Assembly: GCF_002563635.1 (NCBI RefSeq)
Contig: NZ_PDIZ01000003.1
Location: 62,001 to 126,000, forward strand
Length of the DNA stretch: 64,000 nucleotides
Origin: Bacillus sp. es.036
Lineage (GTDB): Bacteria > Bacillota > Bacilli > Bacillales > Guptibacillaceae
Direction: 5' to 3'
Shown here: in pieces, positions 43,427 to 51,305 of the stretch
How the letters are laid out: each line of letters begins with the position of its first letter
How positions within the stretch are numbered: the first letter of the stretch is position 1
Notes under the pieces: generated by a model
Told to the model about the DNA's origin: nothing
The model's input: only the letters and a program-made list of their open reading frames with translations
Databases searched by the model: none
Translations under genes and position numbers: made by a program

Positions 43427-44009
43427 AGCTTAAGTATGAGGTAATGGCTTGATAACACGCCTGTTTGTAAGCCCGGTGTTGTGAATGATCGCCGGTCATC
43501 ATCCATTGAATCATATATCCGTCAATCATAGTCCGTATGGCTCGACCAGCCGTTTCGAAATCGTTGACGACAAAGGTCTTTTCCTTCGCTCCCTGCATTA
43601 AAATCTCCTTAGAGATTGAAGCACAATTTTGGTAAAAGCGTTCGTTAATTTCACGATACCGGTTGTTTTTTGTAGCCTGTGCTAGAAAATCTAAATAAAC
43701 ACGGTAGAATTTCTCATTCTCTTCAGCACTAACAAACACAGTATTTATATAAGCTTGAAGCATGCTTTCTGCAGATGTTTCTTTTGCAACCGCTTCTTTT
43801 TCTTTCTCATAAATTCGCTCCGTAATTTGAGCGAGGAGATGTGCAAGGACATCTTCTTTGTTTTGAAAATAATAATTCGGAACGCCTTTACTTACATTGG
43901 CATAATCCGCAATATCTTGTAGTGTCACGGCTTCGTAACCTTTATCAGAAACGGCTTGATAAGCTGCTTTAATGATTTGTTGCCGTTTTAACTCTGCTTT
44001 ACGGTTCAT
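43425..44009 (-). CDS. TetR/AcrR-family transcriptional regulator
   Basis: This 194-residue protein has a TetR-type DNA-binding domain, TLQDIADYANVSKGVPNYYFQNKEDVL (about 24-50), and a helical ligand domain of the BetI or PksA type. GGAGAGG precedes its ATG. It is divergent from a zinc-free alcohol dehydrogenase-like oxidoreductase, which it may regulate. The ligand is unknown. Confidence 0.85.
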   Translation of the reverse strand: MNRKAELKRQQIIKAAYQAVSDKGYEAVTLQDIADYANVSKGVPNYYFQNKEDVLAHLLAQITERIYEKEKEAVAKETSAESMLQAYINTVFVSAEENEKFYRVYLDFLAQATKNNRYREINERFYQNCASISKEILMQGAKEKTFVVNDFETAGRAIRTMIDGYMIQWMMTGDHSQHRAYKQACYQAITSYLS

Positions 44010-44076
44010 TTTAGTCCTCTCCTTACAGAGCTTATTATACAGGAATTCAAATAAGGATTAAAGAATTCAGTTTAAT

Positions 44077-44086
44077 TGACCAGTCA
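44077..44086 (+). promoter_or_regulatory. Candidate TetR-family operator
   Basis: TGACCAGTCA is a 4+2+4 inverted repeat of the TGAC-NN-GTCA type common for this regulator class. It lies in the divergent region between the TetR gene and the oxidoreductase gene, 52 bp before the latter. Confidence 0.45.
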
Positions 44087-44137
44087 GAATAATTTCTGTT
44101 AAGCTTATACCGAATGAAAGATCAAGGAGGAATAAAA

Positions 44138-45127
44138 ATGGATCAATTTAAAGCATTAGTTGTTAATAAAGTTGAGGATGATACAAATATAGCGATTCAG
44201 GAATTCACGAAGGAAGACCTACCTGAAGGTGATGTGTTGATCAAAGTCCATTATTCAAGCGTGAATTACAAAGATGGATTAGCAGCGCATCCAAAAGGTA
44301 ATATCGTAAGAAACTACCCTCATGTGCCAGGGATTGATCTTGCAGGAGTTGTGGCTGAATCGGATCATCCAGATTGGAAAGAAGGAGACCGCGTCATCGT
44401 TACGAGCTATGAATTAGGCGTATCTCATTATGGCGGCTTTAGTGAATACGCAAGAGTAAAATCTGACTGGATTGTCCCGCTCCCCGATGGTTTATCTCTT
44501 AAAGAAGCAATGGTTTATGGAACAGCTGGCTTTACGGCCGCGCTATCTGTTTACCAAATTGAACAAGCAGGAATTAAGCCAGACAAAGGTCCTATCCTTG
44601 TAACGGGCGCTACCGGTGGAGTTGGGAGTATGGCCGTTGCGATTCTTGCCAAAAAGGGATATGAAGTTGTAGCCAGCACAGGGAAAGAATCTGAGCATAG
44701 CTATTTAAAAAAGTTAGGCGCAACTACGGTTGTTGGCAGGGAAGAAGTAGCTCCAGAAGGGTTTAAGCCAATTGGTAAGCAAAAGTGGGCTGGCGTAGTG
44801 GATCCAGTTGGTGGAGAAACGCTCGCAGCTGTACTAAGTAACACGATGTATGGCGGTGCTGTTGCGGTTAGTGGTCTTACAGGCGGACCCAAAGTTCCTA
44901 CGACAGTATTTCCTTTTATTCTAAGAGGCGTTAATTTACTAGGAATTGATTCTGTGTACTGTCCGATGGAAAAGCGGAAAGAGATTTGGAAAAAAGCTGC
45001 TGATGAATACAAGCCTTCTGAGCATCTTGAAGCTATTCAAAATGAAATTACTCTTGATGAACTACCAGATGTATTACGCAACATTTTAAATGGAAAAGTT
45101 CGTGGCAGAACAATCGTCGCATTTTAA
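44138..45127 (+). CDS. Zinc-free MDR oxidoreductase (YhdH/acrylyl-CoA reductase family)
   Basis: This is an NADPH-dependent medium-chain reductase. The 329-residue protein has NYKDGLAAHPKG and HVPGIDLAGVV in the catalytic domain, the cofactor motif VTGATGGVGSMAV, and a C-terminal GKVRGRTIV, as in YhdH and AcuI. ATG at 44138 follows AAGGAGG. Divergent from a TetR-family gene with a palindrome in between, it is a likely target of that regulator. Confidence 0.88.
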   Translation: MDQFKALVVNKVEDDTNIAIQEFTKEDLPEGDVLIKVHYSSVNYKDGLAAHPKGNIVRNYPHVPGIDLAGVVAESDHPDWKEGDRVIVTSYELGVSHYGGFSEYARVKSDWIVPLPDGLSLKEAMVYGTAGFTAALSVYQIEQAGIKPDKGPILVTGATGGVGSMAVAILAKKGYEVVASTGKESEHSYLKKLGATTVVGREEVAPEGFKPIGKQKWAGVVDPVGGETLAAVLSNTMYGGAVAVSGLTGGPKVPTTVFPFILRGVNLLGIDSVYCPMEKRKEIWKKAADEYKPSEHLEAIQNEITLDELPDVLRNILNGKVRGRTIVAF

Positions 45128-45131
45128 AAAC

Positions 45132-45162
45132 GGGAGGCGGAGCAAAGCTCTGCCTCCTTTCA
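45132..45162 (+). terminator. Terminator of the oxidoreductase gene
   Basis: GGGAGGCGGAGC and GCTCTGCCTCC pair with one G-T pair around AAA, followed by a short T-rich tract. Confidence 0.75.
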
Positions 45163-45172
45163 TTTATTACTG

Positions 45173-45811
45173 CTAAGGTTTTACTCGGCAAATGGTAAGG
45201 CCATCGCAAAGAGGGAGGAGCATTGCTTCCACTCTCTCATCAGTGGCAACTTGTTCGTTGAATTCGCGTATAGCGGTTACATGAGCAGTGGTTACATTTT
45301 CATCAAAAACGTTGTCACCCTGGAGCGTATTATCAGCTACGATAACTGCTCCTGGTGTAGCTAATTTTAAAGCGGCTTGAAAATAATTTGGGTAATTGAT
45401 TTTATCGGCGTCAATAAAGAAAAAGTCGTACTGTTGACCAGCACTATGTAGAGAATCCATGTTCTGAAGAGCTGGACCAATTACATATTTAACTTTATCG
45501 CCAAGACCCGCCCTATTTAAGTTGTCTTTCGCGACATTTGCATAAGCTTCCTCTAATTCGAGCGACGTAAGTGACCCTTCTTTATCAAGTGCGCTGGCAA
45601 GCATAATACCACTATAGCCGCCTAAGGCTCCAATTTCCATAATGTTTCGTGGCTTAGCAATGCTGACAAGTAAAGAGAGAAAGCGCCCAACCTCTGGTTT
45701 AACTGAGATAGCAGGCATACCATTTTTACGAATACTTTCATTGACTGATTGCAGTGCTTCGTCTTCATTTCCGAATAGATGTTGAATATACTCATCGTGG
45801 TTACGTGCCAA
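45173..45811 (-). CDS. SAM-dependent O-methyltransferase (CCoAOMT-like)
   Basis: This 212-residue methyltransferase is of the caffeoyl-CoA/catechol O-methyltransferase type. The SAM site is MEIGALGGYSGIMLA, with ELEEAY at the second strand and FFFIDADKINY for the metal and substrate block, followed by VADNTLQGDNV. It starts at a TTG preceded by AAGGATGAG. The natural acceptor is unknown. Confidence 0.87.
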   Translation of the reverse strand: MARNHDEYIQHLFGNEDEALQSVNESIRKNGMPAISVKPEVGRFLSLLVSIAKPRNIMEIGALGGYSGIMLASALDKEGSLTSLELEEAYANVAKDNLNRAGLGDKVKYVIGPALQNMDSLHSAGQQYDFFFIDADKINYPNYFQAALKLATPGAVIVADNTLQGDNVFDENVTTAHVTAIREFNEQVATDERVEAMLLPLCDGLTICRVKP

Positions 45812-46166
45812 GCAAATCTCATCCTTCCTCGTATTAGTGGATTCGTACTCATTGTTATGCAGTCAAAGGTGGCTGTCAAGGTTAAAGTGCTACTTTTGAA
45901 GGAGCGTCGAAAGGAAAAGGAGCAGTAGAAGAACTCGCTTCATTCTAATGCTGAGGAGTAAAGACCTATAACTTTCCACAATACTTGGGAAAGTAGGAAA
46001 CGATTCACGCTAATAATCCTACTAAAGTTATTGTTATTTCCCAATACCCCCTTGACGAATTGTTTGTTAAACTAGTAATAACAGCAAGGATCGGTTGCAA
46101 ACATCTATCCTTTTTCCTACTTGCCTCAACGGAAGAAGGCAGCTGATTACGAAGGGAGCGTTTAGA
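45812..46166 (+). other. Gene-free stretch with a candidate promoter
   Basis: No convincing reading frame is present. TTGACG (46052-46057), 18 bp, and TAATAA (46076-46081) may be the promoter of the next gene. TGTTATT near 46031 and AATAACA near 46077 form an inverted repeat around it. A short hairpin CTTTCC/GGAAAG lies near 45974-45992. Nothing else was recognised. Confidence 0.4.
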
Positions 46167-47063
46167 ATGCCGTTTGAGCAAGGGAGCAAAGCACTAAAAT
46201 CTGATGGGCATAAGCACACTACCCAAACATCTGAGCGGGTCAATGTACCCAAACTACCAATCGCAAGTGAAGAAGGCTTTTCTAATGTTGTGAGGGATTC
46301 AAACCAAAATTATTGGTTTACCAAGCAACTTTCGCCTAATCATGTCGAGGTTTACGTCTTTGTTCATAGCCTTGCTCAACTAAGAACGTTCCAAGTAAAC
46401 GGTAAACCAAGCTTTTATGAATATCCTGAAACCATTTGTATTGCTTGTGAAGGAGAAGAATGGAACGGTTGGATTTATGAGTTTTCGAAGGAAGACCCAA
46501 GAATGACACATCAGTGGCACGTGAATGGTATTTTTTGTGATTTAAAAAGAAGAGGAAATCAGCTTATTGTATCATCGTACCATGTTGAAGGGGATGAGGC
46601 CCTGTTAACAACGTTTGGTGATTCTGGCAAAAAGGTGATTCCCTTAGAAGCAGGCTATTCCCCGGTAAACATGATGGTTGCTGAAGAGGGCGTTTATGTT
46701 GCTGCTCTATCGATTTCTGCTTCTTACCAGGATCAGGTTCTTTTACTTGATGATACGTATCAAATTAAAAATACTTTTAAACTTGATTTTTCACCGCGAA
46801 CGATTCATTCCTGGAACGGGAGTATAATCGTCCATGGGATTAACAGAAGAAATGGTAAAAGTGATCAGCTTGTTTACATTTGTTCTAAAACAGGTCGACA
46901 GGAGAAATTCCCAATACCGAGTTGTGAGCTAGTTCAGTGTTCAGAGCAGCATTTAACTTTTTATAATGCAGATACTAAAATATTATCGATCTTTGACCAT
47001 CAACAAAAAGAAATCGTTAGTATGAGAGAATCAGAACGTCCTTACGTATCAAATCACTTTTAA
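46167..47063 (+). CDS. Protein of unknown function, probably beta-propeller-like
   Basis: No family was recognised. The 298-residue protein has no signal peptide or membrane segment and is made of recurring short beta-type blocks with W or Y and polar turns (for example YWFTKQL, EWNGWIYEF, GVYVAALS, SIIVHGINR). This fits a small propeller. ATG at 46167 was taken because GAAGGGAG precedes it; the in-frame ATG 72 bases earlier has no site. A strong terminator follows, so it is monocistronic. Confidence 0.6.
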   Translation: MPFEQGSKALKSDGHKHTTQTSERVNVPKLPIASEEGFSNVVRDSNQNYWFTKQLSPNHVEVYVFVHSLAQLRTFQVNGKPSFYEYPETICIACEGEEWNGWIYEFSKEDPRMTHQWHVNGIFCDLKRRGNQLIVSSYHVEGDEALLTTFGDSGKKVIPLEAGYSPVNMMVAEEGVYVAALSISASYQDQVLLLDDTYQIKNTFKLDFSPRTIHSWNGSIIVHGINRRNGKSDQLVYICSKTGRQEKFPIPSCELVQCSEQHLTFYNADTKILSIFDHQQKEIVSMRESERPYVSNHF

Positions 47064-47070
47064 TAAGAGT

Positions 47071-47107
47071 AAAAAAACTTGAGCTGCAAATAGCTCAAGT
47101 TTTTTTG
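47071..47107 (+). terminator. Terminator of the propeller-like gene
   Basis: AAAAAAACTTGAGCT and AGCTCAAGTTTTTTT form a perfect 15-bp stem around six bases, with T residues to the end. Confidence 0.92.
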
Positions 47108-47223
47108 TTATTATCCAACCTTTCTTATTATGAAACAGAGGAATAGAAGGCATAACCTAAGAATGATATAATTATTCTCATACTTAAGAGATGATAACTA
47201 TTCAATAGAAAGTGAGGAAGCCG

Positions 47224-47706
47224 ATGCGACTGGAACCTTCAAAACGGATTGACCCAAAAGGGTTGAAAGTATGGCAAATTACAGGGGGAATGGTTTCACT
47301 TATTTCCATTTTACTCCTAAGTGGTTTGTTTGTCGTTCATGTCATCGTACGACCTCTCCCATTATGGATTTTAGCGGTAGGTTGTGTGCTTGCTCTTCTA
47401 TTTGTCATTCTCCAGACATGGTTGCTACCAAAACTTCGCTGGAAAAAATGGAGATATGAAGTCACTGAACACGAGATTGAACTGAAACATGGCGTCATTA
47501 TTGTGAAACGAACTCTCATTCCGATGGTTCGGGTTCAACATGTTGATACGAGACAGGGACCGCTGTTACGAGCTTATCGTCTGTCATCGGTAACGATTTC
47601 AACTGCAGCTACGACGCATGAAATACCAGCTCTTTCAAACGAAATTGCTGATGAGCTAAGGAATCGTATCTCGATTCTTGCAAGGGTGGCGGAAGATGAT
47701 GTCTGA
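47224..47706 (+). CDS. ydbS: PH-domain membrane protein YdbS
   Basis: This 160-residue protein has two hydrophobic segments (about 20-65) followed by a bacterial PH (DUF304) domain with RWKKWRYEVTEHEIELKHG and RVQHVDTRQGPLLR. In B. subtilis YdbS and YdbT together protect against some membrane-active peptides and belong to the sigma-W regulon; no sigma-W promoter was found here. ATG at 47224 follows GTGAGG. It overlaps ydbT. Confidence 0.88.
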   Translation: MRLEPSKRIDPKGLKVWQITGGMVSLISILLLSGLFVVHVIVRPLPLWILAVGCVLALLFVILQTWLLPKLRWKKWRYEVTEHEIELKHGVIIVKRTLIPMVRVQHVDTRQGPLLRAYRLSSVTISTAATTHEIPALSNEIADELRNRISILARVAEDDV

Positions 47707-49141
47707 GAAAAAACGCCTGCATCCAGTAGCCATGTTGTTATCTTTTATAAAGTACGCTAAAGAAGCGGCCATCCCGCTGATTTTCTTTGTTTTTGTTGGA
47801 GGAGGAAATGGCTACGAGTGGTGGCACTTTCTAATGATTGGAGCACTTCTTCTATTCACCGTAGGAAATGGAGTGCTCGGATGGTTTTTTTATACATATC
47901 ACATTGAAAACAATGAGCTACGCATCCATCAGGGATTTATTTTTCGTAAAAAGCGATTCATTCCTAGGGAGAGAATTCAATCGATTGATTTTTCTCAAGG
48001 GTTAATACAGCGTGCATTTGGACTCGTTAAAGTGCAAATTGAGACCGCCGGGGGTGGCGGGGAACCGGAAGTGGTCATGTCAGCGTTAAGACGGACTGAT
48101 GCGGAATTGTTAAAAAGCAATCTTTATCAGAAAAGAAATGCGGTCACTGATGAAGTGATGGAAGAAGTGGAGGAGAAACCTCCGCTGCTTTATAAACTTT
48201 CATGGAAAGAATTACTGATTACAGCTTCAACTTCAGGTGGTATAGGGGTTGTTCTTTCCTTCGTAGCGGCAATTGCCTCACAAGTAGATGATTTCATTCC
48301 TGATCAGTTCTATGAAAGTATCACAGAGCGGGTGATGGATGCTACACTTCCATTTCTATTACTTGCAGTCGCCTTTCTCCTCTTGATATCATGGTTTTTC
48401 TCAGTCGTTGGCACAGTGCTAAAATACGGTGGTTTTGTTCTCAAGCGACATGAGGATGAGTTAATTATTAATAGAGGAATTCTTGAAAAGCGTCAGTTAA
48501 CCATTCCTGTTCATCGCATTCAGGCGATTCGAATTGTGGAAGGGCTCCTTCGCCAACCATTTGGTTATTCGGTACTTTACGTAGAAAGTGGCGGCGGTGG
48601 AGGAAAAGAGGAACAGTTTTCAACCGTTTTATTTCCACTCGTTAAACGAAAAAGAGTGAAAACATTATTGGGGGAAATCCTACCTGAGATGGCCATCCAT
48701 GAAGAATGTTCGTCCTTGCCTTTAAGAGCAAAAAGACGTTATTTCATTCGAACCCTACTCCCTGCCGTATTACCAGTAGGATTAATAACTTACTTTGTTC
48801 CATACGGAGCTTTCTCACTTTTGTTATTGCCAATTTGCTTTTTCATTGGGTATTTGCATTACCGCGATGCAGGTTGGGGCATCAAAAAAGACGTCGCTCT
48901 TCTGCAATTTAGACAAATTTCAAAAACGAGAGTATACGTAGCAAGAAAAAACATTCAAGCAATGGAGATGGAGGCAACATTTCTTCAAGAGCCCAAACAA
49001 TTAACGACCTTCAAAGTATCAATTTTATCAAGCTTTGCTGGAAAACAATTTAGGGTGAAAGATATTGAACATACAAATGGTGAAGATCTTTTAAATTGGT
49101 ATTCTTACTGTGCCAAAAAAAATAGAAAAGAAGAGGTATAA
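47696..49141 (+). CDS. ydbT: PH-domain membrane protein YdbT
   Basis: This 481-residue partner of YdbS has several hydrophobic segments and three bacterial PH (DUF304) repeats. Each is marked by an R-x-x-I-Q or R-I-Q-A motif: RERIQSIDFSQGLIQRAFG, HRIQAIRIVEGLLRQPFG, and a degenerate third, ARKNIQAMEM. Its start overlaps the ydbS stop by eleven bases. The pair begins the ydbS-ydbT-rhomboid-acpS synteny block. Confidence 0.88.
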   Translation: MMSEKKRLHPVAMLLSFIKYAKEAAIPLIFFVFVGGGNGYEWWHFLMIGALLLFTVGNGVLGWFFYTYHIENNELRIHQGFIFRKKRFIPRERIQSIDFSQGLIQRAFGLVKVQIETAGGGGEPEVVMSALRRTDAELLKSNLYQKRNAVTDEVMEEVEEKPPLLYKLSWKELLITASTSGGIGVVLSFVAAIASQVDDFIPDQFYESITERVMDATLPFLLLAVAFLLLISWFFSVVGTVLKYGGFVLKRHEDELIINRGILEKRQLTIPVHRIQAIRIVEGLLRQPFGYSVLYVESGGGGGKEEQFSTVLFPLVKRKRVKTLLGEILPEMAIHEECSSLPLRAKRRYFIRTLLPAVLPVGLITYFVPYGAFSLLLLPICFFIGYLHYRDAGWGIKKDVALLQFRQISKTRVYVARKNIQAMEMEATFLQEPKQLTTFKVSILSSFAGKQFRVKDIEHTNGEDLLNWYSYCAKKNRKEEV

Positions 49142-49163
49142 CATTTCTGTAAGGAGGGTATAT

Positions 49164-49469
49164 ATGTACATTGTTAATTCGGTGATTAATGTACCAGAAG
49201 AAAAAGTAGATGAAGTGATTGGCATTTATCAGTCACGTTCGCGGCGAGTGGATGAGTTTGAGGGGTTTGAATCTTTTCGACTTCTCCAAAATGAGAGTAA
49301 ACCATCAGAACTCACCGTTCAAATGAAGTGGAAAACGAAAGAATCTTTTTTAACATGGATTAAAAGCCCTTCTTATAAAGAAATACATGACCTTGAAAAG
49401 AAATATCCTGATCAGGAACTTGCGGCAATAAAACCAAAAGTATCTCGCTTTAAGGTTGTAGCGGAATGA
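49164..49469 (+). CDS. IsdG/HmoA-type haem-degrading monooxygenase
   Basis: This 101-residue ferredoxin-like dimeric alpha-beta barrel protein is of the antibiotic biosynthesis monooxygenase fold. It has N5, W65 and H75 at exactly the spacing of the IsdG catalytic triad (N7, W67, H77), so a haem-degrading role is likely; a quinol monooxygenase-like relative is the alternative. ATG at 49164 follows AAGGAGGG. It lies 22 nt after ydbT and overlaps the next gene by ATGA, starting a four-gene cassette. Confidence 0.78.
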   Translation: MYIVNSVINVPEEKVDEVIGIYQSRSRRVDEFEGFESFRLLQNESKPSELTVQMKWKTKESFLTWIKSPSYKEIHDLEKKYPDQELAAIKPKVSRFKVVAE

Positions 49470-49843
49470 TGAGTCAAATCGACGCGATTATTGACCGGGT
49501 TGTTCAGGGTATCTACCATGATATGCCAGAACTATTAGAGAAGTTCGGAGAGCAGGGGCGTGTGAAGTGTCGTGAAGATAATTATCATCACATCAAACAC
49601 TTGAATTCAGCGCGCAACCTGGATTCGAATGATTTTTTTGTTGATTATGCTTTATGGCTGAACAACATTCTAACGGCTAGAGGGATGAAAACCGAGCACT
49701 TAATTGATAATTTTCAGCGTCTGGAAAATGAATTGCGTGCATCTGAGTCGTTCGAGGAGAAGGAAGATTATCTTAGAACGTTGAAAATAGGTCTTACAGA
49801 GCTGGAAGAACTAACAGTTGATAGTTCTCATACAAAGAGGTGA
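49466..49843 (+). CDS. Helical protein of unknown function linked to B12 sensor
   Basis: This 125-residue, apparently all-helical, acidic protein has no signal peptide or membrane segment. Notable is a conserved-looking centre: KCREDNYHHIKHL, then DFFVDYALWLNNILTARGM. It overlaps the previous gene by four bases and is four bases from the B12-binding gene, so the two are translationally linked. It may be a detached N-terminal module of a larger cobalamin sensor. No family name is offered with confidence. Confidence 0.6.
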   Translation: MMSQIDAIIDRVVQGIYHDMPELLEKFGEQGRVKCREDNYHHIKHLNSARNLDSNDFFVDYALWLNNILTARGMKTEHLIDNFQRLENELRASESFEEKEDYLRTLKIGLTELEELTVDSSHTKR

Positions 49844-49847
49844 GCAT

Positions 49848-50507
49848 GTGCCGATAGATATAAAAGGGTTAACAGATGACTTTCTTGAAGGTGATCAAGA
49901 TCAAGCGTGGGAAAGAATAACAGAGCAGTCCGAATTGATGGCAAATAGCCATTTAACTTTTGAAGCTTTTACGAAAGCCATGCAGCGCATTGGTAAGCTA
50001 TGGGAAGAAAATGAAATATCAGTTGCGGACGAGCACTTAGCTACAACTACGTGTGATTATGTTCTTTCACGATATGCCCATTTTAGGAAAATTACGAGTA
50101 AGAACGAAGGTGGCCCGAAAGCCCTTTTTCTTTGTATTGAGCAAGAACAGCATTATTTAGGCTTGAAAATGATATCGTTACTCTTTCAAGAATATGGCTG
50201 GCAAACAAAGCTTTTTGGAGCCAATTTACCTCTTGAATATGCCTTAGAAAAAACGGCGAAATGGGGAGCGTCAGTTGTTGGTATTTCGGTTGCAATCTTG
50301 TATCATGCTGAGCGATTAAATCGTTATGTCACGGAGCTTGAAGCGTTGGAAAATCCTCCTGAAGTCTTAGTTGGAGGGAGGCTTACCTCACAGTACAACT
50401 TGTCTAAATATTGCTCTGAACATACAACGTTGGTTCCTGATTTACATCGTGTTCGTGAATGGCTGGAAGAGCGGAAAGGGAGTATGAATAATGTTCGATA
50501 TAAATGA
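49848..50507 (+). CDS. Cobalamin (B12)-binding sensor protein, CarH/LitR-type ligand domain
   Basis: This 219-residue protein has a four-helix bundle with the W-x9-EH motif (W52, E62-H63) that in CarH-type photoreceptors caps adenosylcobalamin. A Rossmann-like B12 domain follows with E100-x-H102-xx-G105, the cobalt-ligand motif, and later GISVAIL and VGGR. There is no DNA-binding domain. GTG at 49848 lies seven bases after GAGG. It overlaps the next gene, a PAS-STAS protein, by 17 bases. Together these suggest a light or redox sensor signalling by protein contact; a methyltransferase carrier role is less likely given the motif and neighbours. Confidence 0.75.
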   Translation: MPIDIKGLTDDFLEGDQDQAWERITEQSELMANSHLTFEAFTKAMQRIGKLWEENEISVADEHLATTTCDYVLSRYAHFRKITSKNEGGPKALFLCIEQEQHYLGLKMISLLFQEYGWQTKLFGANLPLEYALEKTAKWGASVVGISVAILYHAERLNRYVTELEALENPPEVLVGGRLTSQYNLSKYCSEHTTLVPDLHRVREWLEERKGSMNNVRYK

Positions 50508-51261
50508 TCATCCACTCCCTGCTTTTTTAGTTGATGAGGAACTAAACATTCTTTCACAATCAAAACTTGCAACGGAAGCTTTTTCTCCTCGTTCTTCTTT
50601 TTTAGAGCTAGTTGATATCGATAGTCGAACGAAAGCTGTAAAAATGCTGAACCCGCTTTTGAAAGAAACAGAGGTTGAATTAGTTATGGGTACTGCCCAG
50701 TCTCCTTATTCCCTGTTTCATGTTTATGCAAAGTGGTCCATAAGTGGTGGAGGACAGCTTGTGTGTGTAAGGCAAGATGAACGATTGGAGAAACTATCAA
50801 AGGCGCTTCAAAAACAGCAGGAAAGACTTGCGGATACAAACTTTGATTTGTTGGATAAGAAAGAAGAACTTGAAGCAGCTTTAGTGAAAGTGAAAAAGCT
50901 TTCTAGCCCTTTCCTCCCCATTTCAACGGCACTCGGTATTATTCCATTGTTTGGCGAGCTTGAGGAAAACCTGTTTCGAGTTAATGAGCATCAGCTGTTA
51001 CAAACGCTTCAGAATGGCGATTATGAACGTGTAATTCTAGATTTTAGTGGGATTGGTGAGGTACACGCCAGTGGTGTGCTTGCGTTGATTTCGTTTTGTA
51101 GTATGCTCGAAGTGGTGGGGGTTTCTCCGATTTTATGTGGGATTAAACCCAATCATGCCCGACATCTAGCGAATCATGATTTTGCGTTACACCAACATTT
51201 TGATATAACAGGAAATTTAAAAAACGCCGTTAGCTACTATTTAAATGAGTCTTTGATGTAA
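50491..51261 (+). CDS. PAS-like/coiled-coil/STAS protein (RsbR-like)
   Basis: This 256-residue protein has an N-terminal PAS-like domain (about 1-95), a coiled coil (about 96-137) and a C-terminal STAS domain (about 143-250) of the RsbR kind with VILDFSGIGEVHASGVLAL. At the place of the phosphorylated T205 of RsbRA stands S194; at the place of T171 stands a glutamate. It is the last gene of the B12 cassette and is a candidate stressosome component. A terminator shared with the convergent rhomboid gene follows. Confidence 0.75.
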   Translation: MFDINDHPLPAFLVDEELNILSQSKLATEAFSPRSSFLELVDIDSRTKAVKMLNPLLKETEVELVMGTAQSPYSLFHVYAKWSISGGGQLVCVRQDERLEKLSKALQKQQERLADTNFDLLDKKEELEAALVKVKKLSSPFLPISTALGIIPLFGELEENLFRVNEHQLLQTLQNGDYERVILDFSGIGEVHASGVLALISFCSMLEVVGVSPILCGIKPNHARHLANHDFALHQHFDITGNLKNAVSYYLNESLM

Positions 51262-51289
51262 AAGCCCAGTGATGAGATCACTGGGCTTT
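51261..51289. terminator. Bidirectional terminator after the STAS gene
   Basis: AAAGCCCAGTGAT and ATCACTGGGCTTT form a perfect 13-bp stem around GAG between convergent genes. Confidence 0.85.
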
Positions 51290-51305
51290 AATAATATCAT
51301 TTTCA

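Noticed and set aside
44076-44104. TTGACC as a -35 of the oxidoreductase gene
   Set aside because: No acceptable -10 lies 16-18 bp downstream; only the palindrome TGACCAGTCA was kept as a possible operator.
47131-47156. TGAAAC upstream of ydbS as a sigma-W -35
   Set aside because: At 16 bp downstream the sequence is TAAC, not CGTA, so the -10 is missing although ydbST is a sigma-W target in B. subtilis.
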